NCBI GenBank assembly: GCA_002353285.1
Contig: DEJJ01000022.1
Span: 568-64,567 of the forward strand
Length of the DNA: 64,000 bases
Source of the DNA: Porphyromonadaceae bacterium UBA2751
GTDB lineage: Bacteria; Bacteroidota; Bacteroidia; Bacteroidales; Muribaculaceae
Reading direction: 5' to 3'
The translations under genes were made by a program, and so were the position numbers. Shown here piece by piece: positions 25,070-33,486 of the stretch. Below the pieces are notes generated by a model. The model saw only the letters and a program-made list of their open reading frames with translations. It did not search any database and was not told where the DNA came from. The stretch's first letter is position 1; every line of letters starts with the position of its first letter.

Positions 25070-25959
25070 TAGTTATTACAGGTCCAACGGCATCGGGGAA
25101 GACTGGCAAGGCAGTGGCGCTTGCCAGGGCGATTGGCGGTGAGATAATAAGCGCCGACTCTCGCCAGCTCTACCGTGGCATGGACCTGGGCACGGGCAAG
25201 GACCTCGACGAATATGGCGACGTGCCATATCACATGATTGACATTTGCCCGGCGGGCTATAAATATAACCTGCATGAGTACCTGCGCGACTATCAGGCGT
25301 GCTACGACGACATCACTGGTCGCGGCAAGCCTGTGGTGCTGTGTGGCGGGACGGGGATGTATGTGGAGAGCGTGGTCAAGGGCATCCAACTGCCGCCAGT
25401 GCCCGAGAACAAGCAACTGCGCGTCGAGCTATCGACCAAGAGCCTCGACGAACTTACCACAATCCTGAAGCGCTACAAAACCCTGCGCAACAATAGCGAC
25501 ATCGACACCCCCAAGCGAGCCATCCGCGCCATCGAGATTGCAATGTACTACCACAACAATCCCCACCTCAAGGCGCAGACCGAGCCACATCCGCTCACCG
25601 ATGCCGTTGTCATTGGCATCGATATCGATCGCGACACCCGCCGTAATCGCATTACCGAGCGACTTAAAGCCCGTCTTGATGCCGGGATGGTTGACGAGGT
25701 GCGACGCCTCATCGAGGGTGGGGTAGAGCCTGAAGACTTAATCTATTACGGCTTGGAATACAAGTTTATTACCCTTCATGTTATAGGACAGCTCACCTAT
25801 GATGAGATGTTCACTCAGCTTGAGACCGCCATACACCAGTTCGCAAAGCGCCAGATGACATGGTTCCGAGGCATGGAGCGCCGTGGCACCCACATTCATT
25901 GGTTACCATATTATATGCCTAACGACGAGTTCATCCAGGCTGTTTTAAAATTGCAATGA
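25066..25959 (+). CDS. miaA: tRNA dimethylallyltransferase
   Basis: Transfers a dimethylallyl group to A37 of tRNAs that read UNN codons. The 297 residues start with a P-loop that binds the prenyl donor pyrophosphate (GPTASGKTGKA, 5-15), followed by the ISADSRQLYRGMDLGTGK switch (about 29-46) and GGTGMYVESVVKG (about 93-105). The C-terminal half contains the tRNA-binding RRNRITERL and KRQMTWFR segments. The length matches the family. It overlaps the DPP IV stop codon and is followed after 18 bp by the C10 protease gene. A housekeeping tRNA-modification gene between two secreted peptidases is an unusual setting, probably chance clustering. It could be one of two miaA copies, as some Bacteroidetes carry two. 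Confidence 0.95.
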   Translation: MIVITGPTASGKTGKAVALARAIGGEIISADSRQLYRGMDLGTGKDLDEYGDVPYHMIDICPAGYKYNLHEYLRDYQACYDDITGRGKPVVLCGGTGMYVESVVKGIQLPPVPENKQLRVELSTKSLDELTTILKRYKTLRNNSDIDTPKRAIRAIEIAMYYHNNPHLKAQTEPHPLTDAVVIGIDIDRDTRRNRITERLKARLDAGMVDEVRRLIEGGVEPEDLIYYGLEYKFITLHVIGQLTYDEMFTQLETAIHQFAKRQMTWFRGMERRGTHIHWLPYYMPNDEFIQAVLKLQ

Positions 25960-25977
25960 CCCCAAAATAATTTTATT

Positions 25978-28773
25978 ATGAGAAATTCAAGAAACTTGTT
26001 GATATCTATAGCCTTGATGGCTTTAGTTAATATTTCGGCATGGAGTAGTCCAATCGATTGGACCAAGGCCGAGGCAATTGCCACACGGTTTGCTAAATCG
26101 GCTTTGTCACAGCCACAGTCAACTCAATGGCAGCGTGTTGCTAGCAAAGGCACCACGCCATCCGATGACAATTCGCTGCTCTACGTGTTTAATCAAGCCG
26201 AGGGCCATGGATTTGTCATCGTTGCTGGCGATGATGCCTGTGTGCCCATATTGGGTTATTCAACCGAGGGGGCATTCAGTTATGAAAGCATGCCCGATAA
26301 CCTGCATTATTGGCTAGAACTCAATGAACTATATGTCAAGGCGTGTGCCAAGCGCCAGACTGTTGCTGCCGCTCAAGCGTCGCAAGGAGTGCCAGTGGTA
26401 GGGCCGCTGCTTGGCGACATCGTGTGGGGGCAGGGTAGTCCTTACAATAATATGTGCCCCACCTACGACGGTGGAACGCACTACTATGTGGGCTGTGTGG
26501 CAACAGCAGCCACACAGATAATGCGCTATCACAGCTATCCTGAGCATGGCGTTGGGAGCAAGACAATCACAGTTGATGGCCAGAGTGTGACTGCCAACTT
26601 TGGCAACACGACCTACGACTGGAATAATATGCTTCCAACCTATGACGACGTGAACTATACCACATCTCAGGCCAATGCAGTCGCCACGATAGCCGCTCAT
26701 TTTGGCGTGGCTGTCAATATGGAATATCAACCAGCTGGAAGTGGAGCCCATTCGATGGAGGTTCCAAATGCGCTGCGTGAATACTTCAGCTATGACCAAG
26801 CCGTGACTATGCGCAAGCGCGACTATTATAGCAGCTCTGAGTGGTTGCAGTTGATAAAGAGCGAACTCGACGCTGGCCGCCCAGTTTATTATGCAGCCTC
26901 AAGCGATGTGGGTAGCAGTGGCCATGCTTTTGTGTGCGATGGTTATGATAGCGAAGACTTTGTACACATTAATTGGGGTTGGTATGGAACAAGCAACGGC
27001 TATTTTCTTGTAAGCCATCTTGACCCTGATGATTTGGGTATTGGCGGTGGAACTGGTGGCTATAACCTTGATCAGGAGATTGTAACAGGCATTCAGCCAC
27101 CCACAAGTGGAACAACCTATGAGCGCCCACTCTATAACTCACTTAGCATGCGACTTATAACGCAAAGTGCTAATGACTTCAACGTGATGATAACTGTTGA
27201 GAATTTCGACACCAAGCCATTTACGGGCGACTTGGGTGTGGCGCTAGTTCGCGATGGTGAGATTTTGAAGGTGCTTAAAACTGAGCAACGAAACATTGCC
27301 GGATTTGCCAATGGACATACGGGACTTCTTGCCATGGCATCAATCTACGATATTCCCAAGCAGGTGGGAAATGATATTCCCGATGGCGAGGCAACCGTGT
27401 GGATGGTGTTCCGCGAGGACAGCCAGTCGCCTTGGCAACTAATGCGCTATTGCCGTGGTCGCGACAGCCGTAACAAGCCATACGTGGGATTCTTCAAAAC
27501 AGAGGTGTCAGGTGGCCGTATTCTCACTCTCGACGACAGCTGTTCGCATCCCGATGTCACTCTGCTTTCACCTTTGCAGCCACAAGGCGAGGTCTATGCT
27601 GCTGGTTCAGCATTATTTGACTTGCATCTGCGTAATAACAGTCCTGATGTGCGCTTGCGTAACATCGTTTTGCGCTTCACTAGCACAGCCGATGAAAGCC
27701 AATATTTCGACTATGAAAACGAGGTGAATGTTTATGATGCAGTCGAAGATAATGTTTCACTGCTCGTCAATCTTGATGAAGAAATGCCTCATGGCGAATA
27801 TCGCCTCACGGCCTTTGAGAAAGGCTTTGAAGATTATCCTTTTGAGTTAACTCAAGGCGATGGCATTGTAAATGTCTTGCCCGCAGCTTTGACGCCTGTT
27901 ATGCGACTCACAACTGCCGTACAGTGGCGTCGTGCCGATTCACAAGAAATCATTAATCAAGGTGATAATATCTATTTTGCGCTCAATGCGCGCAACTACG
28001 GCAGCGCAGGTAATGTGGGTGTTATTCTCAACCTGGTGGATGTCGACGACTCGACAAAGCGCTATATCTATCAGCAGAGCAATGCCACAGTGGAACGTGG
28101 CGAGGCGAGAACTTTCACCTTCTACCGCAAGTTGCCAGTTGACCCAGGAACGTATAGGGTTGTGGTCAGTTATGTGACCGACAATGGTGTCGTGACCGAC
28201 GATGTCAATAACGACAACTATCCCGTAACCATCACGGTGGGGCAGGCCAGCAACATCTTCCTCAATGCTGTTGCCATTGACTTGCCAAGCTATGTGGTAA
28301 AAGGCGAAATGCTTGTGGGAACACTCACTCTCAGCGCACCCATAGCCCATAGCGGAAATGTGTATGTGCGCATGCGGCAGTACACTCTTACTAATGGTGG
28401 AATTCTCTACATGGGCAACCAGCAGATTCCTGCAGGCGAGGAGCGCACCATCAACATCTCTAGCCGCATCGACTTTGAGCCTGGGCGATATCTGATAATG
28501 GTTGAAGCACGACACGGCTCCACCGAGGGCACCGTTGGCAACTATGCTAATTGCTACAAACTAATCGATGTGGTGACTGAGCCACCAGTTGTGGCAGGTG
28601 ATGTTGATGGCGATGGAGTGGTGACTGCTGCCGACATCACAGCGCTCTACAACTTCATGCTCAGCAGTGATGCGTCGGCTATTGTTAACGGAGATCAGGA
28701 TAACGACGGCAATATAACCTCGGGCGATGTGACCGCGGTGTATAACATCTTGATGGGAATGAATGCTCTATAA
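25978..28773 (+). CDS. Secreted C10 (streptopain-like) cysteine protease with dockerin-like tail
   Basis: A 931-residue exported protease. It has a signal peptide (about 1-24), a Spi-type propeptide (about 28-120, ending in SYESMPDNLHYWLELN), then the papain-like C10 catalytic domain with Cys173 (YVGCVATAATQIM), His316 (SSGHAFVCDGYD) and the HINWGWYG segment bearing the catalytic Asn/Trp. About 400-870 are beta-sandwich modules. The C-terminus (about 873-931) is a pair of calcium-loop repeats, GDVDGDGVVTAADITALYN and GDQDNDGNITSGDVTAVYN, as in type I dockerins. Streptopain relatives degrade host and dietary proteins after propeptide removal. No cohesin is present in the window, so the dockerin's partner is unknown. 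It is the third gene of the DPP IV unit. Confidence 0.95.
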   Translation: MRNSRNLLISIALMALVNISAWSSPIDWTKAEAIATRFAKSALSQPQSTQWQRVASKGTTPSDDNSLLYVFNQAEGHGFVIVAGDDACVPILGYSTEGAFSYESMPDNLHYWLELNELYVKACAKRQTVAAAQASQGVPVVGPLLGDIVWGQGSPYNNMCPTYDGGTHYYVGCVATAATQIMRYHSYPEHGVGSKTITVDGQSVTANFGNTTYDWNNMLPTYDDVNYTTSQANAVATIAAHFGVAVNMEYQPAGSGAHSMEVPNALREYFSYDQAVTMRKRDYYSSSEWLQLIKSELDAGRPVYYAASSDVGSSGHAFVCDGYDSEDFVHINWGWYGTSNGYFLVSHLDPDDLGIGGGTGGYNLDQEIVTGIQPPTSGTTYERPLYNSLSMRLITQSANDFNVMITVENFDTKPFTGDLGVALVRDGEILKVLKTEQRNIAGFANGHTGLLAMASIYDIPKQVGNDIPDGEATVWMVFREDSQSPWQLMRYCRGRDSRNKPYVGFFKTEVSGGRILTLDDSCSHPDVTLLSPLQPQGEVYAAGSALFDLHLRNNSPDVRLRNIVLRFTSTADESQYFDYENEVNVYDAVEDNVSLLVNLDEEMPHGEYRLTAFEKGFEDYPFELTQGDGIVNVLPAALTPVMRLTTAVQWRRADSQEIINQGDNIYFALNARNYGSAGNVGVILNLVDVDDSTKRYIYQQSNATVERGEARTFTFYRKLPVDPGTYRVVVSYVTDNGVVTDDVNNDNYPVTITVGQASNIFLNAVAIDLPSYVVKGEMLVGTLTLSAPIAHSGNVYVRMRQYTLTNGGILYMGNQQIPAGEERTINISSRIDFEPGRYLIMVEARHGSTEGTVGNYANCYKLIDVVTEPPVVAGDVDGDGVVTAADITALYNFMLSSDASAIVNGDQDNDGNITSGDVTAVYNILMGMNAL

Positions 28774-28785
28774 GTTTTTTAAATA

Positions 28786-28869
28786 GGTGTTGCAAGTGGT
28801 GTTTTCGTGACTGGCGCGCTGTTTAGCCGTTGCAACTTGACAAGTTTTCCCCCCCTTGCAACACCTTTT
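28786..28869 (+). terminator. Terminator of the DPP IV-miaA-C10 unit
   Basis: An 11-bp stem GGTGTTGCAAG/CTTGCAACACC (28786-28796 with 28855-28865) encloses a loop of about 58 nt and is followed by TTTTC. Confidence 0.6.
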
Positions 28870-28948
28870 CTCGTGTTTTTTCGGAGAATGAAATGAATTT
28901 TTTTTGAGATTTTTTCGAGAAAAGTTTTGGCGGTTCGGAAAAAAGTAG

Positions 28949-28956
28949 TAACTTTG
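28949..28956 (+). promoter_or_regulatory. -7 box of tRNA-Gln
   Basis: TAACTTTG, 18 bp before the tRNA 5' end. Confidence 0.75.
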
Positions 28957-28973
28957 CACCGCAATTGAGGAAT

Positions 28974-29047
28974 TGTCCTGTGGTGTAACGGTAGCACACC
29001 GGATTCTGGTTCCGTTTGCGTGGGTTCGAATCCTACCAGGACAACCA
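28974..29047 (+). tRNA. tRNA-Gln (anticodon CTG)
   Basis: The cloverleaf is complete: acceptor TGTCCTG/CAGGACA, a D-arm GTGTAACGGTAGCAC, anticodon loop TTCTGGT with CTG at 34-36, and a T-arm with GGGTTCGAATCC. CCA is encoded (29045-29047). CTG reads CAG, and the U1-A72 pair is usual for tRNA-Gln. The anticodon stem has one imperfect closing pair. Confidence 0.95.
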
Positions 29048-29051
29048 AGTG

Positions 29052-29082
29052 AAAGTGACCCATGGTGGCCACTTTTATTTTT
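29052..29082 (+). terminator. Terminator after tRNA-Gln
   Basis: An AAAGTG/CACTTT stem extended by CC/GG is followed by a TATTTTTG run, between the tRNA and rpsP. Partial read-through to rpsP is possible, since no separate -7 box for rpsP was recognised. Confidence 0.6.
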
Positions 29083-29152
29083 GAGAAAAACAATTTTATT
29101 AACCGCGGAGGCCTCAGTGCAGGTCAAGCCGCACAAAAAAACTTATTAAGAA

Positions 29153-29731
29153 ATGGCAACAAAAATCAGACTGCAACGTCATGGTCGTAAAGACTATCCG
29201 TTCTATCCAATTGTCATCGCCGATAGCAGGGCACCACGAGATGGTAAATTTATTGAGAGGATTGGTTCGTATAACCCTAACACTAATCCTGCTACTGTAA
29301 GTTTGGATTTCGAGAGAGCACTCTATTGGGTTAACGTTGGCGCAATCCCAACCGACACCGTACGCAACATTCTTTCACGCGAAGGCGTTATGCTGATGAA
29401 GCACCTCCAGGGTGGCGTGAAGAAGGGCGCTTTCAGCGAGGAAGAGGCTCAGAAACGTTTCGACGCTTGGAAGGCCGAGAAGGACGCTAAGCTCGAGGCT
29501 GTTCGCAACAAGGTTCGTGAAGACAAGAAGGCCGCTGGCAAGCAGCGTCTTGAGGACGAGGTTAAGAAGAACGAGGCTAAGGCTGAGGCTGTAGCTCAGA
29601 AGCGTGCTGAGATCGCCAAGGCTAAGGCTGAGGCCGAGGCTCAAGCTGCTGCCGAGGCACAGGCTGCTGAGGAAGCCGCTAAGGCTGCCGATGAGGCTCC
29701 TGCTGCCGAGGAAGCTCCTGCCGCCGAGTAA
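29153..29731 (+). CDS. rpsP: 30S ribosomal protein S16 with a long charged tail
   Basis: Component of the small ribosomal subunit that aids 16S rRNA folding. Residues 1-85 are the S16 fold (MATKIRLQRHGRKDYPFYPIVIADSRAPRDGKFIE, IGSYNPNTNP). The remaining 105 residues are an Ala/Lys/Glu-rich, helix- and coiled-coil-prone tail that ends in repeated EEAPAAE-type units. Typical S16 has 80-90 residues; extended forms are known in Bacteroidetes. The tail's role is unknown. Its composition suggests a flexible extension on the ribosome surface. The ATG at 29153 follows an A-rich stretch without Shine-Dalgarno. Confidence 0.97.
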   Translation: MATKIRLQRHGRKDYPFYPIVIADSRAPRDGKFIERIGSYNPNTNPATVSLDFERALYWVNVGAIPTDTVRNILSREGVMLMKHLQGGVKKGAFSEEEAQKRFDAWKAEKDAKLEAVRNKVREDKKAAGKQRLEDEVKKNEAKAEAVAQKRAEIAKAKAEAEAQAAAEAQAAEEAAKAADEAPAAEEAPAAE

Positions 29732-29746
29732 TCGTGCCGTGCGCTT

Positions 29747-29771
29747 TGCCACTTGTGGCACTTCTTTTTTT
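29747..29771 (+). terminator. Rho-independent terminator of rpsP
   Basis: TGCCAC-TT-GTGGCA stem followed by ACTTCTTTTTTT, within 30 bp of the stop codon. Confidence 0.8.
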
Positions 29772-29896
29772 GATTAACTTATAAGGCATCGCCCTGCTGG
29801 TCGACTGTGACTGGCAGGGCTTGCTGCTTCCTGGGGTGTGGGTGGGGTAGTTGTTTAATGTTTAAACAAGTGTTAAGCGTTATGCTTTGATACAAC

Positions 29897-29928
29897 AAAT
29901 GCCGTCGCAATCTTGTGATTGCAACGGC
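29897..29928 (-). terminator. Probable terminator of rpmH
   Basis: On the minus strand, a 12-bp stem GCCGTTGCAATC/GATTGCGACGGC with one wobble pair is followed by ATTTGTTG. The T-tract is weak. Confidence 0.5.
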
Positions 29929-29983
29929 TGTGTGATTGATTGTCGCGTGCTGCCTTCGCGGCGGCACGGGTGTTTACTGATAA

Positions 29984-30136
29984 TTACTTGTAAACAGTGT
30001 CGCTAACGGTGAGGCTGTAGCGTCCCTTTGCGCGACGACGAGCGAGGACCTTGCGGCCATCGGCAGTGCGCATGCGGTGACGGAAACCATGCTTGTTAGC
30101 TTTCTTGCGGTTTGATGGTTGGAATGTACGTTTCAT
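29984..30136 (-). CDS. rpmH: 50S ribosomal protein L34
   Basis: A 50-residue, strongly basic protein of the large ribosomal subunit. Its translation begins MKRTFQPSNRKKANKHGF and contains RMRTADGRKVLARRRAKGR, the near-invariant L34 sequence. The residues after it (YSLTVSDTVYK) are a short C-terminal extension relative to the 44-46 residue enterobacterial form. In many bacteria rpmH sits beside rnpA and dnaA; here it stands alone on the minus strand between rpsP and efp, with its own -7 box. The gene is short and easily missed. Confidence 0.97.
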   Translation of the reverse strand: MKRTFQPSNRKKANKHGFRHRMRTADGRKVLARRRAKGRYSLTVSDTVYK

Positions 30137-30175
30137 TTCTATCTAACTTTTTGATTAATTTTCGATTTCGGACTG

Positions 30176-30183
30176 CAAAATTA
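30176..30183 (-). promoter_or_regulatory. -7 box of rpmH
   Basis: TAATTTTG on the minus strand in the context GCACTAATTTTGCAG, about 40 bp before the start codon. Confidence 0.7.
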
Positions 30184-30339
30184 GTGCTTTTTTTCAAAAC
30201 ACACAAGAAAGGAGCGAAATTATATTTTATTTTTTGCATTTTTTCGTGATTTTGAGTGTTTTTGGGCTAATTATGCTTTGAAGATTGCACAAAAATGAAA
30301 AATATTTCCTTTTCATTTTGTATTTCGCTTGGATTGCAC

Positions 30340-30347
30340 TAACTTTG
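30340..30347 (+). promoter_or_regulatory. -7 box of efp
   Basis: TAACTTTG in TTGCACTAACTTTGCAC. An A/T hairpin (AATGAAAA/TTTTCATT, 30293-30317) precedes it, the same hairpin-plus-promoter arrangement as upstream of the thiamin operon. Confidence 0.75.
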
Positions 30348-30413
30348 CACGTCATAACGACTTAGACTTAAAAACATTCAATAATATAAAAAACGAAAAC
30401 TTACATTTGAATT

Positions 30414-30977
30414 ATGATTAACGCTCAAGACATCAAAAACGGAACCTGCATCCGTATGGACGGCAGACTTTACTTCTGCATCGAATTCCTTCATGTGAAA
30501 CCAGGCAAGGGCAACACATTCATGCGCACCAAGCTCAAAGACGTGGTTGATGGCCGCGTGCTGGAGCGTCGCTTCAACATTGGTGAGAAGCTTGAGGACG
30601 TGCGTGTTGAGCGCCGCCCCTATCAGTACCTGTACATGGATGGGCAAGACGCCATTTTCATGAACCAGGAGACCTATGAGCAGATTCCAATCCTCAAGGA
30701 GGTTATCACTGGTGCTGACTACATGAAAGAGGGTGATGTGGTAGAGGTTGTTACCGATGCCTCGACCGAGACTGTGCTTTTTGCTGAGATGCCAGTAAAG
30801 ACCATTCTCGAGATCACTTATACTGAGCCAGGCCTTAAGGGCGATACCGCAACTAACACACTCAAGCCAGCCACCGTTGAGACTGGTGCCACCATCAAGG
30901 TGCCCTTGTTTATCAACACAGGCGAGAAGATTGAGGTTGACACCCGCGACGGATCTTACGTGGGCCGCGTGCGCTAA
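30414..30977 (+). CDS. efp: Elongation factor P
   Basis: Translation factor that rescues ribosomes stalled at polyproline runs. The 187 residues form the KOW-like domain I and two OB domains. The tip loop of domain I reads VKPGKGNTF, with the lysine that is post-translationally modified in many bacteria (about residue 33). The C-terminal OB domain ends in GEKIEVDTRDGSYVGRVR, close to the classic signature. No modification enzyme gene (epmA, epmB or rhamnosyltransferase) is nearby. It is monocistronic, with its own promoter and terminator. Confidence 0.97.
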   Translation: MINAQDIKNGTCIRMDGRLYFCIEFLHVKPGKGNTFMRTKLKDVVDGRVLERRFNIGEKLEDVRVERRPYQYLYMDGQDAIFMNQETYEQIPILKEVITGADYMKEGDVVEVVTDASTETVLFAEMPVKTILEITYTEPGLKGDTATNTLKPATVETGATIKVPLFINTGEKIEVDTRDGSYVGRVR

Positions 30978-31000
30978 TCGCCTTATCAAGGATAATTTAA

Positions 31001-31040
31001 ATCCCCAAGCATCGATCAAAACGAGCTTGGGGATTTTTTT
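31001..31040 (+). terminator. Rho-independent terminator of efp
   Basis: A 10-bp stem ATCCCCAAGC/GCTTGGGGAT (31001-31010 with 31025-31034) ends in seven Ts. It also lies just past the end of the convergent endonuclease gene and may serve both, although the opposite-strand T-tract is poor. Confidence 0.85.
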
Positions 31041-31043
31041 CGA

Positions 31044-32756
31044 TTATCTAATCACCAGCTTCTGTGGCTTGCGGCAGGAAGCCGAGCGCATGATGTAGAT
31101 GCCTTGTGGCAGGAAGATGAAGTCGTCGTTGTTGACCACATCGATGTGCCTTGCCAGCTGGCCACTTGATGTGTAGATGTCGACATCATGATGAGGCTCG
31201 CTGCACTTGATGAGCACGCCTCCCTGGGTGGGGATGAAGGCGATGGGGCGGTCGGCCTCGATGCCGCGGATTGCCGAGTGCGCCACGGTAATCACGTTAG
31301 AAGGTTTTGAGGTGTAGCCCAGCCGAGCCGACTGCACGGTGTAGGTGTGAGTTTGGCCAGGCATGAGGTCGTCAAACTGGTAGGATGTCTCATCGGTGTT
31401 AAACTGTTCGCTCGAGATGATGTTGTTGCTGTCGTCATAGACGATGCGGTTAATGACGTAGTAGTCGACCGTCTCATTCTCGGGCGCTGGATTCCACTGA
31501 GCGGTGTAGTTCTCGCCCTCAACATCGGTGGCAGGCAGAGCCGTGAGAGTGCTGAGAGTTGGTGCGGGCAGGCATTGTGCCGAGATGTCGGCGCCATAGC
31601 TACCTGTTAGGCCTCCGTCGTAGATGATAAGGCGGCACTTGTGTGCCCCGAGCTTAGTGGGCTTGTAGGTGATGACGAGCGGGTAGCCATCGGCGCTATT
31701 GGCGGCGGCTTTAGGAATTGACGACACCGAGAGGCTGAACATGGCAGCATCGTCGCGGAATAGCAATGCTGAGAGGTTTTCTTTCAAGAATTGACCTTTC
31801 ACGTAGACGGTCATGCTCAGTTGCTTGCCCAGTGCCACCTCGCCCATTTCGATCACGGTTTCTTGATTGGGTGTGATGAGCATGGGGTCACCTTGTGGTT
31901 CTTCGCCACTGTCGTCGATATTGAAAGCCTCGCCGTAGCGGTCGCCCCAGATGTACTCAGCCAGCAGCGGGTTGTCGATGAACGGGTTGCGGTTGTTTTG
32001 AATCTTATAGACTGCCTCGTTGCGTGCCACTTCCTTGTCGCTCACAGGGTCTTCCCTTGACCACTTGAGCAGCAGGTTGATTGACCACTGGTTGAGAGTG
32101 AGCCAGGAGTTGTTCGACACCATGTAGGTGTATTTCCATGTGTAGTCCTGATAGCAAGTGGCCATGTAGAAATAGGTGCGGGCAAAGTCGCCCTTGTATT
32201 CGTCGTCGGGTTCAAACACATTGCTGCATCCGCCACCCTGTCCTGCCATGGGTGTTCCCACCTTAGTGACGCCATTGTTGAACCAAGGGCTCGACACCTC
32301 TCCCAGCGGGTAGTTGTTCTTGGCCAAATTGGCATCGGCGTCGCTTGGGTAGAGGTGGTTGAGGTCGGTGTAGGCATCGACCTGCGTGCCTCCCCACCAG
32401 CTTTTTGGGAAAGAGTGCTCGCGGTTCATGCCGCTCACCGAGCCTGAGCCACGGTAGTAGCGCGCAGTGTTGCTGTACATGTCCCACACGCGGCTGGGAT
32501 TGTCGGGATAGGAGTCGGTGCTTGGGAAGTGATACCACAAGCTGCTATAGGTTACCACGGTGTGCTGCTTGAGCAAGGCATGCACTGCATTTTTTAGGTC
32601 TTGGCCTCGCTTGCCGTTGATGTTGTTATAGTAACCAGTGGGAATTGCGGCACTGGCAGTGGTCAGGGCCATGCAGGCTGCGATGAGCATCACTATGTTT
32701 TTGTGCTTGAAAGTCATGATGTGATAAAGATTATTGTTAATGTGTAGTTTTTTCAT
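31044..32756 (-). CDS. Secreted endonuclease I with fibronectin-type and sorting domains
   Basis: Extracellular nuclease of the EndA/NucM endonuclease I family (His-Me finger). Residues about 35-280 contain the core MNREHSFPKSWWGG (about 112-125, catalytic histidine in REHSFPKS) and later LNHLYPSDADANLAKNNYPLG, both family hallmarks. A fibronectin-type III module follows (about 400-490). The C-terminus (VDIYTSSGQLARHIDV, LPQGIYIMRS, KLVIR) is a typical type IX secretion tail. I used the ATG at 32756, which overlaps the radC stop as ATGA. A second ATG at 32717 gives a neater signal peptide (MTFKHKNIVMLIAACMALTTASA) and is equally plausible. It is probably the last gene of the operon that starts at 35.9 kb. 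Confidence 0.92.
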   Translation of the reverse strand: MKKLHINNNLYHIMTFKHKNIVMLIAACMALTTASAAIPTGYYNNINGKRGQDLKNAVHALLKQHTVVTYSSLWYHFPSTDSYPDNPSRVWDMYSNTARYYRGSGSVSGMNREHSFPKSWWGGTQVDAYTDLNHLYPSDADANLAKNNYPLGEVSSPWFNNGVTKVGTPMAGQGGGCSNVFEPDDEYKGDFARTYFYMATCYQDYTWKYTYMVSNNSWLTLNQWSINLLLKWSREDPVSDKEVARNEAVYKIQNNRNPFIDNPLLAEYIWGDRYGEAFNIDDSGEEPQGDPMLITPNQETVIEMGEVALGKQLSMTVYVKGQFLKENLSALLFRDDAAMFSLSVSSIPKAAANSADGYPLVITYKPTKLGAHKCRLIIYDGGLTGSYGADISAQCLPAPTLSTLTALPATDVEGENYTAQWNPAPENETVDYYVINRIVYDDSNNIISSEQFNTDETSYQFDDLMPGQTHTYTVQSARLGYTSKPSNVITVAHSAIRGIEADRPIAFIPTQGGVLIKCSEPHHDVDIYTSSGQLARHIDVVNNDDFIFLPQGIYIMRSASCRKPQKLVIR

Positions 32757-33481
32757 AATTTGCCTTCATTATGGTAGCTGTAGTAACCGCCACGGCACAC
32801 GATGATGTGGTCGTCGAGCGGAATGCCCACTGCATCGCAGGCCTTCTTGAGTCGCTGTGTGAGCGCATCGTCTTGAATGCTGGGCCTGGCATTGTTGCTA
32901 GGATGATTGTGAGCTAAAATAATGCTGCTTGCCAGCGACACGATGGCCTGGCGCAGGATGATTTTCTCATCGCCAACGGTAGCCGAAGTTCCTCCTGAGC
33001 TCACCATCACCTTGGCTTTGACGTGCTTAGCCCTGTCGAGCACCAGCATCCACATTTCCTCATGGTTCTTGTCGAGCATAAAGGTGCGCAGGTAGCGGTA
33101 GGCGGCGTTGGCATCGGTGATTTGGAACTCCTCGTCGAACTCCTCGCCCTGGAATCGCCTGGCAATCTCGATTGCGGCAAGCACTTGAAGTGCTTTCACG
33201 TCGCCCACACCGCGATACATGCGTGCCAGGTCGTTGCAATCGAGTCGTGCGATCTTGTAGATTTTATTGTCGTGATCGTTGAGCATGCGCTGGCACAGGT
33301 CCACCACATTCTCGCCCCTGCTACCGCTGCCAATGATGATTGCAAAGAGCTCGGCAGGCGAGAGATCGGAGAAACCAAATTTCATGGCTTTCTCTCGTGG
33401 CCTGTCGTCGAGTGATGTGTTGAGTTTCAGTGCTCGTGACTTGAAGTCGTGAGCGTTGTCAATAATGTTGTTATCTTCCAT
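32753..33481 (-). CDS. radC: RadC family JAMM-domain protein
   Basis: A 242-residue protein of the RadC (UPF0758) family. The N-terminal helix-hairpin-helix region (PREKAMKFGFSDLSPAELFAIIIGSGSRGE, about 27-56) precedes the JAMM/MPN fold, with its metal motif HNHPSNNARPSIQDD (about 190-204). RadC was linked to DNA repair by early genetics, but its biochemical activity is still unclear. The gene is 5 bp downstream of the glycosyltransferase and overlaps the endonuclease start, so it is in the middle of an operon. Pairing with a secreted nuclease may be incidental. Confidence 0.93.
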   Translation of the reverse strand: MEDNNIIDNAHDFKSRALKLNTSLDDRPREKAMKFGFSDLSPAELFAIIIGSGSRGENVVDLCQRMLNDHDNKIYKIARLDCNDLARMYRGVGDVKALQVLAAIEIARRFQGEEFDEEFQITDANAAYRYLRTFMLDKNHEEMWMLVLDRAKHVKAKVMVSSGGTSATVGDEKIILRQAIVSLASSIILAHNHPSNNARPSIQDDALTQRLKKACDAVGIPLDDHIIVCRGGYYSYHNEGKL

Positions 33482-33486
33482 AATGG

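Noticed and set aside
28786..29136. Two minus-strand frames of 104-122 codons across tRNA-Gln
   Set aside because: They cover a tRNA and a terminator, and the GFEPTQTEPE-like peptide is the usual artefact of translating a tRNA antisense.
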